DNA of 64,000 nt, taken from Cognaticolwellia mytili. Its GTDB lineage: Bacteria; Pseudomonadota; Gammaproteobacteria; Enterobacterales; Alteromonadaceae. The notes under the pieces are model-generated. The model searched no databases, had not been told where the DNA came from, and saw only the letters and a list, made by a program, of their open reading frames with translations. The DNA lies in the NCBI RefSeq assembly GCF_002104475.1, contig NZ_NBOF01000008.1, forward strand, positions 47,054 through 111,053, read 5' to 3'. Every line of letters starts with the position of its first letter. Position 1 is the first letter of the stretch. A program made the position numbers and the translations under genes. This document shows positions 43,802 to 52,874 of this stretch, piece by piece.

Positions 43802-44769
43802 AAGTGTCTCGCAAAAAACTCAGGTACTCGTGCTTCTAACCAGTATTGCGGCTTGAAAGGATTATTGCCATTAATGAAGCCAACGTGGCCTCCACGTTTA
43901 CTAATTTCAAAGTTAATGTGTTCGGGTAGTGTTTTAATAGCTGTAGTGTTTTTATTGCATAAAAAAGGATCGTCACTGGCGTGAATAATCAAGCACGGGG
44001 TTGCTATATTATTGAGTACATCTCGGCCACTGGCTTGTTGATAATAATCATTGGCATCGGCGAAACCATTGATTGGCGCAGTGATCATTTGATCAAAATC
44101 ACGAATAGAGCGAATATTGAGCAAGTCTTTCTGATTAATATTAGGGAGCAAGTTGATGTTGATTTTCTCAATCGTACTGGCTTTGAGCATATCGACAAGA
44201 TACTTTTGGTAGATACGAGAGAAGCCCTGATTGATTCTATCGCAGCAACTTGACAGATCTAATGGTGCACAAATTACACTTGCTGCCTGATAAATTTCTT
44301 CTTTTTGCTCTGCTAGGTATCGGGTAAGTACGTTACCACCGAGCGAAAACCCTACAATAGCTTTTTTAGCTTGAGGATAGGTACTAGCAAGGTGTTGACT
44401 GAAAAAATCGACATCACAAGTTTGGCCACTGTGATAAGACTTTGCCATACGGTTTGGTCGGCCACTACATCCACGAAAATGCATTAATACACCCACCCAA
44501 CCTTTGGCTTTAATCGCTGATAGCATCCCTTTAGCGTAATGGCTGTTTTTAGAGCCTTCTAAACCATGTAAAACCGCAACTATTGGACGTTGACAGGCTG
44601 GACTTACTTTTTCTGTCCATGCTAAATCAACAAAGTCGCCATCAGGTAGCTCTAAGGTTTCATCACTAGTCTCTAAAATGTGATGGCGTCGTAGTAATTT
44701 TGCGGCCATGGTTTGAACATGCCCATTTTTTAGCCACCAGGCCGGAGAAAAAGAACTTTCGCTAAACAT
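43798..44769 (-). CDS. yheT: YheT-type alpha/beta hydrolase
   Basis: A 323-residue alpha/beta hydrolase of the YheT/ABHD1-3 class. The family start FSPAWWLKNGHVQTMAAKLL is followed by PIVAVLHGLEGSKNSHYAKG (oxyanion loop), GVLMHFRGCSGRPNR, and the nucleophile elbow GFSLGGNV with the Ser. The late acid and base are around HASDDPF and KRGGHVGF. I chose the ATG at 44769; the frame's first codon at 44796 is a TTG. The substrate is unknown; YheT homologues act on lipids. Confidence 0.92.
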   Translation of the reverse strand: MFSESSFSPAWWLKNGHVQTMAAKLLRRHHILETSDETLELPDGDFVDLAWTEKVSPACQRPIVAVLHGLEGSKNSHYAKGMLSAIKAKGWVGVLMHFRGCSGRPNRMAKSYHSGQTCDVDFFSQHLASTYPQAKKAIVGFSLGGNVLTRYLAEQKEEIYQAASVICAPLDLSSCCDRINQGFSRIYQKYLVDMLKASTIEKININLLPNINQKDLLNIRSIRDFDQMITAPINGFADANDYYQQASGRDVLNNIATPCLIIHASDDPFLCNKNTTAIKTLPEHINFEISKRGGHVGFINGNNPFKPQYWLEARVPEFFARHL

Positions 44770-44952
44770 AAACCTAATAAATACTGATGAATACAAAGGC
44801 TTATTGTACGTTAAAACATCATTGATGCACAGGATAAGAAGCTGTTGCTAATATCGTCATAAGTTAATGCTGTATTATAGCTAATGGTTTATTGGCTACC
44901 TTGCGGCTGAATTTTCATCTTTAAAATAGTAATTAGTTACATCAATGGCTTA

Positions 44953-45084
44953 TTATTTTTCATCTTCATTCATTTGCTTTAAGAAGTAGTAAATGTAAAA
45001 GCCACCTATCCCTAGAAGAATAGCTAAACCAATGAAAGAATAAAGTACAACAGGGTCATTAAGTAGCATTTCTATAATGTTCAT
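44953..45084 (-). CDS. 43-residue DUF3149-like membrane protein
   Basis: Reading the minus strand from 45084 gives MNIIEMLLNDPVVLYSFIGL, then AILLGIGGFYIYYFLKQMN and EDEK before TAA. This is one membrane helix with a short acidic tail; the LLNDPVVLYS start is typical of DUF3149 proteins. GGAGCAAG lies seven to twelve bases ahead of the ATG. An FNR-like box sits 74 bp upstream. Its function is unknown; regulation by oxygen would be an inference from the box. Confidence 0.8.
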   Translation of the reverse strand: MNIIEMLLNDPVVLYSFIGLAILLGIGGFYIYYFLKQMNEDEK

Positions 45085-45157
45085 AACTTGCTCCAACACA
45101 TATAAAATTAAGTAAATAGCATAGAGCATATTGTAAATAACAAGTAATTAACGCTTA

Positions 45158-45171
45158 TTGATTTAGATCAC
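45158..45171 (-). promoter_or_regulatory. FNR/CRP-type site upstream of the DUF3149-like gene
   Basis: TTGATTTAGATCAC differs from the FNR consensus TTGAT-N4-ATCAA only in the last base. It lies 74 bp ahead of the small membrane gene on the minus strand. Confidence 0.45.
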
Positions 45172-45230
45172 AGTCATATTCACTTTATTACATTGAAGTC
45201 GAATACCTGTGTTGGGCTTGTATTTCCCGA

Positions 45231-46568
45231 TTATAGAATAATTTCAAAACCAATCGGTAATACTAGAATTACCGCTACGGCATAAGTAAAACGTTGGTTA
45301 ATTAAACTGTCGTTAGCTTGCATTGGTATACCGAAAAATGGTCGTAAAATGTTAATGCGCTTTATGATTTCAAAACTGATAAAACAACAGATGATAGTTG
45401 CTGATATCAATGATATAGCTTCTATCGTCGCGCTTAGACTTAATCTAGAAATGTTATAGCCAATAACTACGATAAAGCTTTGATGTAGGATATAAAAAGG
45501 GTAAACCGCTTCATTAAGGTAGCTTAACTGTTTTGATTTTTTATTTAGCATTTTATGAGCAATAGCAAACAGTGCAAGCACGCCTAAGATGCGCAATAGA
45601 CTGTAAATAAACATACCAAGCATTAGTAACCATGACTCACGACTGCCTGGAGCGCTCAGTTCAACTAACCAAACTTGATTATAAAAGAATATAAAGCTGA
45701 TATAGGCAATGGCGAAGCTACATATTAGCCAACTTATATTGTTGCTTATTCGTTGCCAAAAGTCTGTTTGCCAGCCAATTAAGTAGCCATAAACCATAAA
45801 GGTAAAACCTAATGGGTAGCGTACTTGCTCCATAGACCAGTTAATTTGAATGATAAATATCGGTAAAGTTGTCAATAAAATGGCAATTACACCGTATTGC
45901 TTGAATAACCAGTTAATGCAGTTTTCTATTTTGGTTGAATTGAGTAAAGGTAATAAACACAGTATCACCAGTGAGTACTGCCATAAGGAGCGAAGAAACC
46001 AAAGGTGGTTAACATCAATATGAGGCCAGATACCGGACTGATATTTATCAAATACACCATTACCATCGCTGAAAAACACTTTTAAGAACTGCCAATAATT
46101 CATATTGAGATCGCCATTATTGGTCATTTCAACGTAAAGTTGCGGCGGCACAACAATCAGTATGCCGAATAATAAGGGCAGTAATATGCGCAAAGATCGC
46201 ATACTAATAAAGCGCCAAACGGAAACTTTGGCGATAATAAAACGAATAGCAATACCTGCAATAAGCCAAAGTAGTGCCATACGCCACGGTTCTACTATCA
46301 ACATAATATTTTCAAGAAATTGTGAGCTATGTTGGCTTTTTACGTGCCAGCCCCAGTTCTCTACGTAAAACATACCGCAATGAAATAAAATTAATAAACC
46401 AAAGGCAATAACTCTTAACCAGTCAAGGTCATACCTTCTTTCAGGCATATGCTTTTGGTTCGGAATAAAAAGTTTTGCAATTGTAGTCATGAACATTTTT
46501 GACATAAGTGTTAACGTTTGGTTGGCTTGTGATGTTGATATCTTCGCTGCTACACTGAATAGATTCAC
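45231..46568 (-). CDS. Acyltransferase 3 family membrane protein
   Basis: A membrane protein of up to 445 residues with about ten helices and the acyltransferase 3 start RYDLDWLRVIAFGLLILFH, which carries the conserved Arg and His of the family, plus GWHVKSQ and NHLWFLRSLWQYSLVILC. Related proteins acylate glycans such as OpgC succinyltransferase or exopolysaccharides. The start is uncertain: the GTG at 46568 gives a 40-residue extension, and ATGs closer to the domain (for instance near 46496) lack a good ribosome-binding site too. It is divergent from a LytTR regulator. Confidence 0.88.
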   Translation of the reverse strand: MNLFSVAAKISTSQANQTLTLMSKMFMTTIAKLFIPNQKHMPERRYDLDWLRVIAFGLLILFHCGMFYVENWGWHVKSQHSSQFLENIMLIVEPWRMALLWLIAGIAIRFIIAKVSVWRFISMRSLRILLPLLFGILIVVPPQLYVEMTNNGDLNMNYWQFLKVFFSDGNGVFDKYQSGIWPHIDVNHLWFLRSLWQYSLVILCLLPLLNSTKIENCINWLFKQYGVIAILLTTLPIFIIQINWSMEQVRYPLGFTFMVYGYLIGWQTDFWQRISNNISWLICSFAIAYISFIFFYNQVWLVELSAPGSRESWLLMLGMFIYSLLRILGVLALFAIAHKMLNKKSKQLSYLNEAVYPFYILHQSFIVVIGYNISRLSLSATIEAISLISATIICCFISFEIIKRINILRPFFGIPMQANDSLINQRFTYAVAVILVLPIGFEIIL

Positions 46569-46595
46569 GGCATAAAGGCTGTAAAAACAATAGAT

Positions 46596-46623
46596 AGGGA
46601 TAAGTGGTGAAATACAGGGATAA
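46596..46623. promoter_or_regulatory. Direct repeats between acyltransferase and LytTR genes
   Basis: AGGGATAA occurs at 46596-46603 and again at 46616-46623, 20 bp apart, i.e. about two helical turns. LytTR proteins typically bind spaced direct repeats, so this is a candidate site for the adjacent regulator. Confidence 0.4.
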
Positions 46624-46649
46624 ACATTATTACTTTGAGATGAAATATT

Positions 46650-47510
46650 ATGAGTAGGCTAGAGCATTTTCAAAAGTATAAACTTCGCTACGAAGCTGCG
46701 GTGCTTTTTATCTACTTTTTTATTAATAATTCTCTGCATGCAACGTCGGTAATAATGGAAGCTAAACGTAAGGGATCAGAGTTGCCATTTGCATTATGGG
46801 AGCCTTTCGTTTGGGAATACTCAAGTGCGATTAGTATATTGCTGTTATTTCCCTTGATGGTGGTATTATTGCGACGCTTACCTTTTAGTTGGCAATCGAT
46901 AAAGCGTTCTATTTTTCTATATTTTCTCGCCTCAATCATTTTTTCACTATTACATGTCGGAATAATGGTCGCTATTCGAAAATTAAGTTACTTTTTAGTG
47001 CAGCGGAATTACGATTTTGGTGATCTTTGGTATGAGCTATTTTATGAATACCGTAAAGACTTATGGGCCTTTATCTTTTTTATTGGCATCATTAAAGCCT
47101 ATGAATTTATTTTGAACCGACTTGCTGGCGAAGCTAACCCTATTGAACAGGGAGAAGACAATAATCAAAGCGTCGCCAACGACATTGATAGACTGCTAGT
47201 TAAAAAGTTAGGTAAAGAGTTTATTATCAAAATTACTGATGTTGAGTGGCTAGAATCATCGGGCAATTATGTCAATTTACATATCGCTGGACGCATTTAT
47301 CCAACAAGGGCAACGTTGACGCAACTAAGTGAACAAATTAGCACGAAAGGCTTTTGTCGCATTCATCGTTCACATGCGATAAACCTAAATTGTGTTGAAT
47401 CTATAACGCCATTAAGTAGTGGTGATAGTGAAGTTAAGCTCAATAACGGCAAAGTGCTAAACCTGTCACGGCGCTATAAAGATAGCTTTAAATCTCAGCT
47501 TGTTCAATAA
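46650..47510 (+). CDS. Membrane-anchored LytTR transcriptional regulator
   Basis: A 286-residue protein. The N-terminal half has four predicted membrane helices (about 15-35, 50-70, 85-110 and 135-155). The C-terminal half (about 185-286) is a LytTR DNA-binding domain: DVEWLESSGNYVNLHIAGR, RIHRSHAINLNCVESITPLS, VLNLSRRYKDSFKSQL. There is no receiver domain, so signals probably enter through the membrane region. It is divergent from an acyltransferase gene, which is probably a target. Confidence 0.9.
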   Translation: MSRLEHFQKYKLRYEAAVLFIYFFINNSLHATSVIMEAKRKGSELPFALWEPFVWEYSSAISILLLFPLMVVLLRRLPFSWQSIKRSIFLYFLASIIFSLLHVGIMVAIRKLSYFLVQRNYDFGDLWYELFYEYRKDLWAFIFFIGIIKAYEFILNRLAGEANPIEQGEDNNQSVANDIDRLLVKKLGKEFIIKITDVEWLESSGNYVNLHIAGRIYPTRATLTQLSEQISTKGFCRIHRSHAINLNCVESITPLSSGDSEVKLNNGKVLNLSRRYKDSFKSQLVQ

Positions 47511-47530
47511 TCTTATTTAACGGTTTTAAA

Positions 47531-47566
47531 AACAATAAACCCGCTATTAATCGCGGGCTTATTGTT
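47531..47566. terminator. Bidirectional terminator between LytTR and Sel1 genes
   Basis: AACAATAA-CCCGC pairs with GCGGG-TTATTGTT (one mismatch in the middle), with a seven-base loop. Convergent genes flank it. Confidence 0.82.
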
Positions 47567-47587
47567 TGTTACTTGCTGATAATAAAT

Positions 47588-48310
47588 TTAAGAATACTTT
47601 CTTAGCTTCATCTCACGTTGCTTGATAATTTTTTGATGAATAGCATCGGCTTTTTCTCTAGCCACTTTAATTTGCTCTATGGTGAGTTGGTTTTCATCCA
47701 TACCACGGCTTTTTTCTGCCATTTTGTAGCCATTTTTTGCGGCGATAATATTCCAGATGTAGGACATCTCGGTGCTTTTCGGTACGCCTTTTCCTTCAAA
47801 GTACATTAGCGCAAGATTAAACTGTGCCAAAGCATAGTTTTGGTCAGCGGCTTTTTGATACCAACGTGATGCTTGTAGATAACTCCGTGTCACGCCGTCA
47901 CCATTGTAAAGCATGACACCTAAATTAAATTGCGCACGAGGTAAGTCTTTATTAGCGGCCTTTTCCATGAGTGCAAAAGAGGTTTTTAAATCTTTTTTGG
48001 TCACTTCACCTTCGCTGTAGAGTAGAGATAGGTCGAATAAAGCTTCAGAGTAGTTTTGTGACGCAGCTAAATTGAACAGCTCAAGTGCTTTTTTAGCATT
48101 CTTAATCACACCATAACCATTTAAATACATGATGCCCATTTGATATTGAGCTGGAGCGTATTCTTCTGCTACTAATGGCTCAAATTCAACAAGCGCGGCT
48201 TTAAATTCACCACGATTTAATTCATAGATTCCAAGATCAAGGTCGCCACTAACAGCTGAGTGACTGGCAAATAGGGCTATGCTCAATATTGCTAAGGTTA
48301 ATTTTTTCAT
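47588..48310 (-). CDS. Secreted Sel1-repeat protein
   Basis: A 240-residue exported protein: signal peptide ending AVSG-DLDLG, then about four Sel1-like repeats, for example YAPAQYQMGIMYLNGYGVIK, RAQFNLGVMLYNGDGVTRSY and LAQFNLALMYFEGKGVPKS, ending in a basic helix. Such proteins are scaffolds or signalling adaptors. The target is unknown. It is a single gene. Confidence 0.88.
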   Translation of the reverse strand: MKKLTLAILSIALFASHSAVSGDLDLGIYELNRGEFKAALVEFEPLVAEEYAPAQYQMGIMYLNGYGVIKNAKKALELFNLAASQNYSEALFDLSLLYSEGEVTKKDLKTSFALMEKAANKDLPRAQFNLGVMLYNGDGVTRSYLQASRWYQKAADQNYALAQFNLALMYFEGKGVPKSTEMSYIWNIIAAKNGYKMAEKSRGMDENQLTIEQIKVAREKADAIHQKIIKQREMKLRKYS

Positions 48311-48381
48311 TTTAATGTCCTATATATGTTACCGCTGTTATTAAAGCGACAAAGTACCTTAAGTTAAGTGTAGCAATAAAT

Positions 48382-50283
48382 TTATAATGCTTGCGACATT
48401 ATCTCTTCTATTTGCTCTTCTAAATCGAGCCATTCCATTTCATGTTCTTCGATTGCTTGAGTTAACTTAGCTTGTTGCTTCAGTAGTGTGGTTAACTCAG
48501 CTTTGTGCTCAGCTTGGTATATTTCGCTATCCGCCAACCTAGCTTCAACTTCACTTAACTCGTTTTGTCCTTTTTGTACTAACTTTTCAAACTTGTCTGC
48601 TTGCTTGCGCAGTGGTGAAGATTTTTTACGTAATTCGGCTTGTTCTTTACGTTGCTGCTTTTTATCAACTTGCGGCTCACTAATGATTTTGTTTGCTTTT
48701 ACGGTTTGTTTTTTATCGTCATTTAACCATTGTTGGTAGTCATCAATGTCGCCATCAAAGTCAGTCACACGGCCGTTAGCCACTAAGTAAAACTCATCAA
48801 CACACGACTCTAATAAGTAACGGTCGTGGGCAATAAGAATAATTGCTCCATCAAAGTCTTGTAACGCTAATACTAATGCTTGGCGCATTTCTAAATCAAG
48901 GTGGTTGGTTGGCTCATCTAGTAGTAACAGTTGCGGTTTTTCTAACACAATAAGTGCTAATACTAAGCGCGCTTTTTCACCACCAGACATCGTGCCCACT
49001 TTGTCTAATGCTTGGTCACCACTAAAACCAAAACGACCTAAAAAACTTCTTGCTTGTAGTTCTGTTAAGTCGGGCTTTGCACGTGTAATGTGTTCAATGG
49101 CGCTACTAGGCAAATGAAGTTGCTCTAGTTGATGTTGAGAAAAGTAACCCACTTTAAGCTCTTGCGCGCAATAGCGTTGACCTTGCAGCAGTGTTAAATC
49201 TCCCGCGAGAGACTTTATTAAAGTTGATTTACCAGCACCATTTCGGCCGAGTAAGCCGATGCGGCTACCAGGTACTAACGTCATCTCTACATTTTCTAGG
49301 ATAATGGCTTCATCGCTATAGCCACATTGGCTTTCAGTCAGTGACAATAATGGGTACGGCAAGGTTTCTGGTTGTTCAAAACTGAAAGTAAATTGGCTAT
49401 CAACATGCGCAGGCGCTAAGTCGGGCAACTTTTGTAAACGCTTTAAACGACTTTGTGCTTGTTTCGCTTTACTCGCCTTAGCGCGGAAGCGATCAACAAA
49501 AGAGGTTAAGTGCGCCACTTCTTTTTGTTGCTTTTGAAACTGAGCGTCTTGCTGCGCTAAATGTTCGGCACGCTGACGTTCAAAGGCGGAGTAATTACCC
49601 GAGTATAACTTCGCGCCTTGTTGTTCGATATGTAAAATTTGCCCAATGACATCATCTAGAAAGTCACGATCATGTGATATCAAAACCAAAGTACCTGTGA
49701 AGCGTTTTAACCAGCGTTGTAGCCAAATTACAGCGTCTAAGTCTAAATGGTTTGTCGGTTCATCAAGTAGTAATAAATCGGCACGACTAATCAAAGCTTG
49801 CGCTAAGTTTAAACGCATACGCCAACCACCAGAGAATGATTTAACTGGGTTTGATAATTGCTCTTGTAAAAAGCCCAATCCGTGTAATAACTCAGCAGCA
49901 CGAGCAGGTAAGCTATAGCCGTTGATAACATCTATTTGATTGATAATAGTTGCTTCGAGTGTGCCGTTATCATCGGTACGAGCTTGTTCAAGTTTTGCTT
50001 CTAGCTGGCGGTATTCTATATCGCCATCAATAACATAATCTAACGCAGATTGGTCTAATGCCGGCGTTTCTTGCTTAACAGTGGCAATTTTCCAGCTTGC
50101 TGGCATGGTAAGGTTACCTAAGTCAGGCGGTAAGGTACCAAGTAAGCTGGCGAATAAAGATGATTTTCCACAACCATTTGCCCCGACAAGTCCAACCTTA
50201 TGATTTGGATGTATGGTAAAACTTGATGATTTTATGAGGTATTTTGCGCCTCGGGCTAAACTTAAATCTGTGGCTGTGATCAT
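48382..50283 (-). CDS. yheS: ABC-F family ATPase YheS
   Basis: A 633-residue ribosome-associated ATPase with two ABC domains. First: Walker A GANGCGKSSL, signature FSGGWRMRL, Walker B LLLLDEPTNHLD. Second: GRNGAGKSTL, MSGGEKARL, LLLLDEPTNHLD. A C-terminal coiled coil (about 530-630) follows. ABC-F proteins act on the ribosomal E site rather than transport; YheS is known to relieve nascent-chain stalling. In E. coli it lies next to yheT, as nearly here. Confidence 0.96.
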   Translation of the reverse strand: MITATDLSLARGAKYLIKSSSFTIHPNHKVGLVGANGCGKSSLFASLLGTLPPDLGNLTMPASWKIATVKQETPALDQSALDYVIDGDIEYRQLEAKLEQARTDDNGTLEATIINQIDVINGYSLPARAAELLHGLGFLQEQLSNPVKSFSGGWRMRLNLAQALISRADLLLLDEPTNHLDLDAVIWLQRWLKRFTGTLVLISHDRDFLDDVIGQILHIEQQGAKLYSGNYSAFERQRAEHLAQQDAQFQKQQKEVAHLTSFVDRFRAKASKAKQAQSRLKRLQKLPDLAPAHVDSQFTFSFEQPETLPYPLLSLTESQCGYSDEAIILENVEMTLVPGSRIGLLGRNGAGKSTLIKSLAGDLTLLQGQRYCAQELKVGYFSQHQLEQLHLPSSAIEHITRAKPDLTELQARSFLGRFGFSGDQALDKVGTMSGGEKARLVLALIVLEKPQLLLLDEPTNHLDLEMRQALVLALQDFDGAIILIAHDRYLLESCVDEFYLVANGRVTDFDGDIDDYQQWLNDDKKQTVKANKIISEPQVDKKQQRKEQAELRKKSSPLRKQADKFEKLVQKGQNELSEVEARLADSEIYQAEHKAELTTLLKQQAKLTQAIEEHEMEWLDLEEQIEEIMSQAL

Positions 50284-50413
50284 TTATCGCTACTCTTTTT
50301 AATGCAAGGCGCTATTGTCGCTTTTCCTTGGGGGGTTGTTCAAGGTAAAATAAGAGTTGTAGGCAGTTATCTTGCCCTTCTTATCTGAAAATTAACTGAA
50401 AACTGAGTAAAAA

Positions 50414-50608
50414 GTGAAAAAAAGATTTATAGCCGGTGCAACTTGCCCAAAATGTAAGGCAATGGATACTATGGCTTTAACGAAAGAAAATGATGTTGAG
50501 ACGGTAACTTGTGTAAATTGTGGCGAGCAAATGTCGCAAACCCAAGAACATGTAGCGCAGGAAGTGAGACCAAATGAACAAGTTATTGGTATTTTTAAGC
50601 AAGAATAA
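50414..50608 (+). CDS. yheV: YheV family zinc-ribbon protein
   Basis: A 64-residue protein with two CxxC pairs (CPKC and CVNC) forming a zinc ribbon, as in YheV, a family of unknown function. The start is a GTG. Together with slyX and fkpA it keeps the E. coli yheV-slyD-slyX-fkpA neighbourhood. Confidence 0.9.
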   Translation: MKKRFIAGATCPKCKAMDTMALTKENDVETVTCVNCGEQMSQTQEHVAQEVRPNEQVIGIFKQE

Positions 50609-50620
50609 GCAACAATTACT

Positions 50621-50654
50621 TTAAGCTAAACAAAAGTTTTTTTGTTTAGCTTAA
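50621..50654. terminator. Bidirectional terminator between yheV and slyX
   Basis: TTAAGCTAAACAAAA (50621-50635) pairs perfectly over 15 bp with 50640-50654 around a four-base loop. T-runs within the arms serve both directions. Confidence 0.85.
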
Positions 50655-50695
50655 TTTCGTCATGCGCTAATCGTCCAAGTGGCTTGGGTATAGTG

Positions 50696-50917
50696 CTAAT
50701 AATGTGGCGGTGGCGGTTCTATTTCTTCTTTACCTTGTGGCGAAGCCGCATTTTCTTTAAGTCGGTTAGCAATGACATTAAGTTGCTGCTTAAGCTCTGC
50801 TATTTCGCTTTGGTGAACCGACAGTTCATGGTTGAGCTGTTCAATAACATCATCTTGAAAGGCATTACGGGTTTCAAGCGACTCTATCGCTTGTTCTATC
50901 TCACTAACTGATTTCAC
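50696..50917 (-). CDS. slyX: SlyX protein
   Basis: A 73-residue coiled-coil protein: SEIEQAIESLETRNAFQDDV, IEQLNHELSVHQSEIAELK and the conserved proline-rich end PPPPHY identify SlyX. Its function is unknown. The GTG start shares one base with the stop codon of the WD40 gene upstream, so the two are translationally coupled. Confidence 0.93.
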   Translation of the reverse strand: MKSVSEIEQAIESLETRNAFQDDVIEQLNHELSVHQSEIAELKQQLNVIANRLKENAASPQGKEEIEPPPPHY

Positions 50918-51939
50918 TATTTATTTACCTGCCATAATTCGGCGTATCCTGAAGAGCTTTCGGTGATTACGCGCTCATTATCCCTAAAAGCAGCACTATA
51001 CACAACCGCTCCTGCAGGACGAATATCTTCACGCGGTGTTACCCGCCAACTTGTTAAGCGCTCACCTGTAGAAATCGCCCAAATACTGACTTTACGTGAA
51101 GGAGCACCAGTCAGTAATGTAGTACCGTCAGGTGAAAACCGTACGGTACTAAAGACTTCTTGGCGATTAAAATACTTAAGTTGAGAGACTAGTTTACCGG
51201 TTTTTAAATTCCAAATATTTGCTGACTTTTTACTATCAGCAGTAAAGGCATATCTACCTTTAGGATCTAGCGCTACCATAGTAACTCGACTAGGGTGATT
51301 GAAACGATAAATGACTTGTCCTGATTGAGTATCCCAAACGTAGGCTACAAAATCATTAGAGCCGGAAATAGCGACTCTGCCATTAGGCATTATATCTACA
51401 GCATTAATTTTTTCTTGGTGACCGAGAAACTCTAATCTTCGACCATTGTCAGGCGTAATATGAACAACCTTGCCGTTACTTTGACCGACTAATAAATAAT
51501 TGCCATTATTAGCAACGGCAATGTCGCGAATGTTTGATTCACTGATCGACCAAAAGCCTTCCGACTTACCATTGTCTATATTCCACAAAGAAAAGTCATT
51601 TCGATTGGCAATCAGGGCATGGCTATTATTATCGGCAATATCAGCAAGTAGTACTAAATTGTCTGTACTGTTTTGTTGTTGTGACCAGCTGTATTTCAAG
51701 GCATTTTTGTCAAGATCCCAAAGGCTCACACCATGGTGAATCGAAGATACAACACTGTATTTGCCATCATTTGAAATGTTTGCGGCATAAGCACCTTCAA
51801 TCGCATGTCGCCATTGTTGCTCTGGGACTTGCTCGCTAGGTTGGCATGCGGATAGTAATGTTAGTAAAAACAATGTTTTGAGCGTTCGAATAGTGAAGAT
51901 AAATTTCAGCAAAATATTAATACTTTTTTCTTGTCTCAT
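50917..51939 (-). CDS. WD40-repeat lipoprotein
   Basis: A 340-residue lipoprotein: a signal peptide with lipobox LLSAC (Cys about 32), then WD40 blades such as YSVVSSIHHGVSLWDLDKN, INAVDIMPNGRVAISGSNDF, VAYVWDTQSGQV and TLLTGAPSRKVSIWAISTG. About seven blades form a propeller. This is a scaffold in the periplasm or on the outer membrane; its partner is unknown. It is cotranscribed with slyX. Confidence 0.9.
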   Translation of the reverse strand: MRQEKSINILLKFIFTIRTLKTLFLLTLLSACQPSEQVPEQQWRHAIEGAYAANISNDGKYSVVSSIHHGVSLWDLDKNALKYSWSQQQNSTDNLVLLADIADNNSHALIANRNDFSLWNIDNGKSEGFWSISESNIRDIAVANNGNYLLVGQSNGKVVHITPDNGRRLEFLGHQEKINAVDIMPNGRVAISGSNDFVAYVWDTQSGQVIYRFNHPSRVTMVALDPKGRYAFTADSKKSANIWNLKTGKLVSQLKYFNRQEVFSTVRFSPDGTTLLTGAPSRKVSIWAISTGERLTSWRVTPREDIRPAGAVVYSAAFRDNERVITESSSGYAELWQVNK

Positions 51940-52031
51940 TTATCGTTAGTATAAGCCGCATTGTTTCACAATTCACACATATTTAATGACTTAGCGGGAA
52001 TTTCCGCCTGAGTAGTATAACGGAGATGTAA

Positions 52032-52790
52032 ATGAGATTTTTTAAACCGACTGTAGTCGCCATTGCTTTATTGTCTGTAATGGGTTGTCAAGAACCAACA
52101 AAACAAGAAGAAAAAGCAGTTGTGCTTGATACTGAGATACAAAAACAAGCCTACGGTTTAGGTGCATCAATTGGTATGTACATGGAACGTAATTTAGAAG
52201 AACACAATAAAATGGACTTAACGTTAGATAAGTCACTTATTATCCGTGGTTTCACTGATAGTATGGATGGCAAGTCACAAATTGAGAAAGAAGATATTCA
52301 AGCGCTATTGATGAATTTAGATCAAGCGATGAAGGCGAAGCAACAAGAGCAAGCATTAGTAAGTGCAGAAGCTAGCTTAGCTGAAGGTCAGAAGTTCTTA
52401 GACGAAAATGCCAAGCAAGATGGCGTTAAAGTGACTGATTCAGGTATCCAATACTCTGTATTAACTGCCGCTGAAGGTGATAAACCTGCAGCGACAGACA
52501 CTGTAAAAGTTCACTATAAAGGCACGTTCTTAAACGGTGAAACATTTGATAGTTCATATGACCGTGGTCAGCCAGCAGTATTTCCACTTAACCGTGTTAT
52601 TGCGGGTTGGACTGAAGGTGTGCAGTTAATGTCAGTTGGCGCTAAATTTAAATTTACCATTCCTTCAGATTTAGCCTACGGACCAAACGGCAATCCACCA
52701 AGTATTCCAGGTAATTCAGTACTTCAATTTGAAATTGAATTACTTGAAATTCAAAAGCACGAAGCGGCAGCTCAAGTCGGTGACAAGTAA
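52032..52790 (+). CDS. fkpA: FKBP-type peptidyl-prolyl isomerase (FkpA-like lipoprotein)
   Basis: A 252-residue envelope chaperone. A signal peptide with lipobox SVMGC, an N-terminal dimerisation region (QAYGLGASIGMYMERNLEEH) and a C-terminal FKBP domain (VKVHYKGTFLNGETFDSSYD, VIAGWTEGVQLMSVGAKFKF, IPSDLAYGPNG). The family folds outer-membrane and periplasmic proteins. E. coli FkpA is soluble; the predicted lipid anchor differs. Divergent from the WD40/slyX unit. Confidence 0.92.
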   Translation: MRFFKPTVVAIALLSVMGCQEPTKQEEKAVVLDTEIQKQAYGLGASIGMYMERNLEEHNKMDLTLDKSLIIRGFTDSMDGKSQIEKEDIQALLMNLDQAMKAKQQEQALVSAEASLAEGQKFLDENAKQDGVKVTDSGIQYSVLTAAEGDKPAATDTVKVHYKGTFLNGETFDSSYDRGQPAVFPLNRVIAGWTEGVQLMSVGAKFKFTIPSDLAYGPNGNPPSIPGNSVLQFEIELLEIQKHEAAAQVGDK

Positions 52791-52830
52791 GGCCTGATTC
52801 TATAATACGTTTATCGGTATATAAATTTTT

Positions 52831-52857
52831 AAAGCCAACTTTATCGTTGGCTTTTTT
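52831..52857. terminator. Terminator after fkpA
   Basis: AAAGCCAAC pairs with GTTGGCTTT over a six-base loop, followed by a T-run. Convergent genes flank it. Confidence 0.88.
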
Positions 52858-52874
52858 GTTTTTATAATTCTTGA

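Noticed and set aside
50642..50911. 89-codon plus-strand frame opposite slyX
   Set aside because: It lies antisense to a clear slyX gene and begins inside a terminator.
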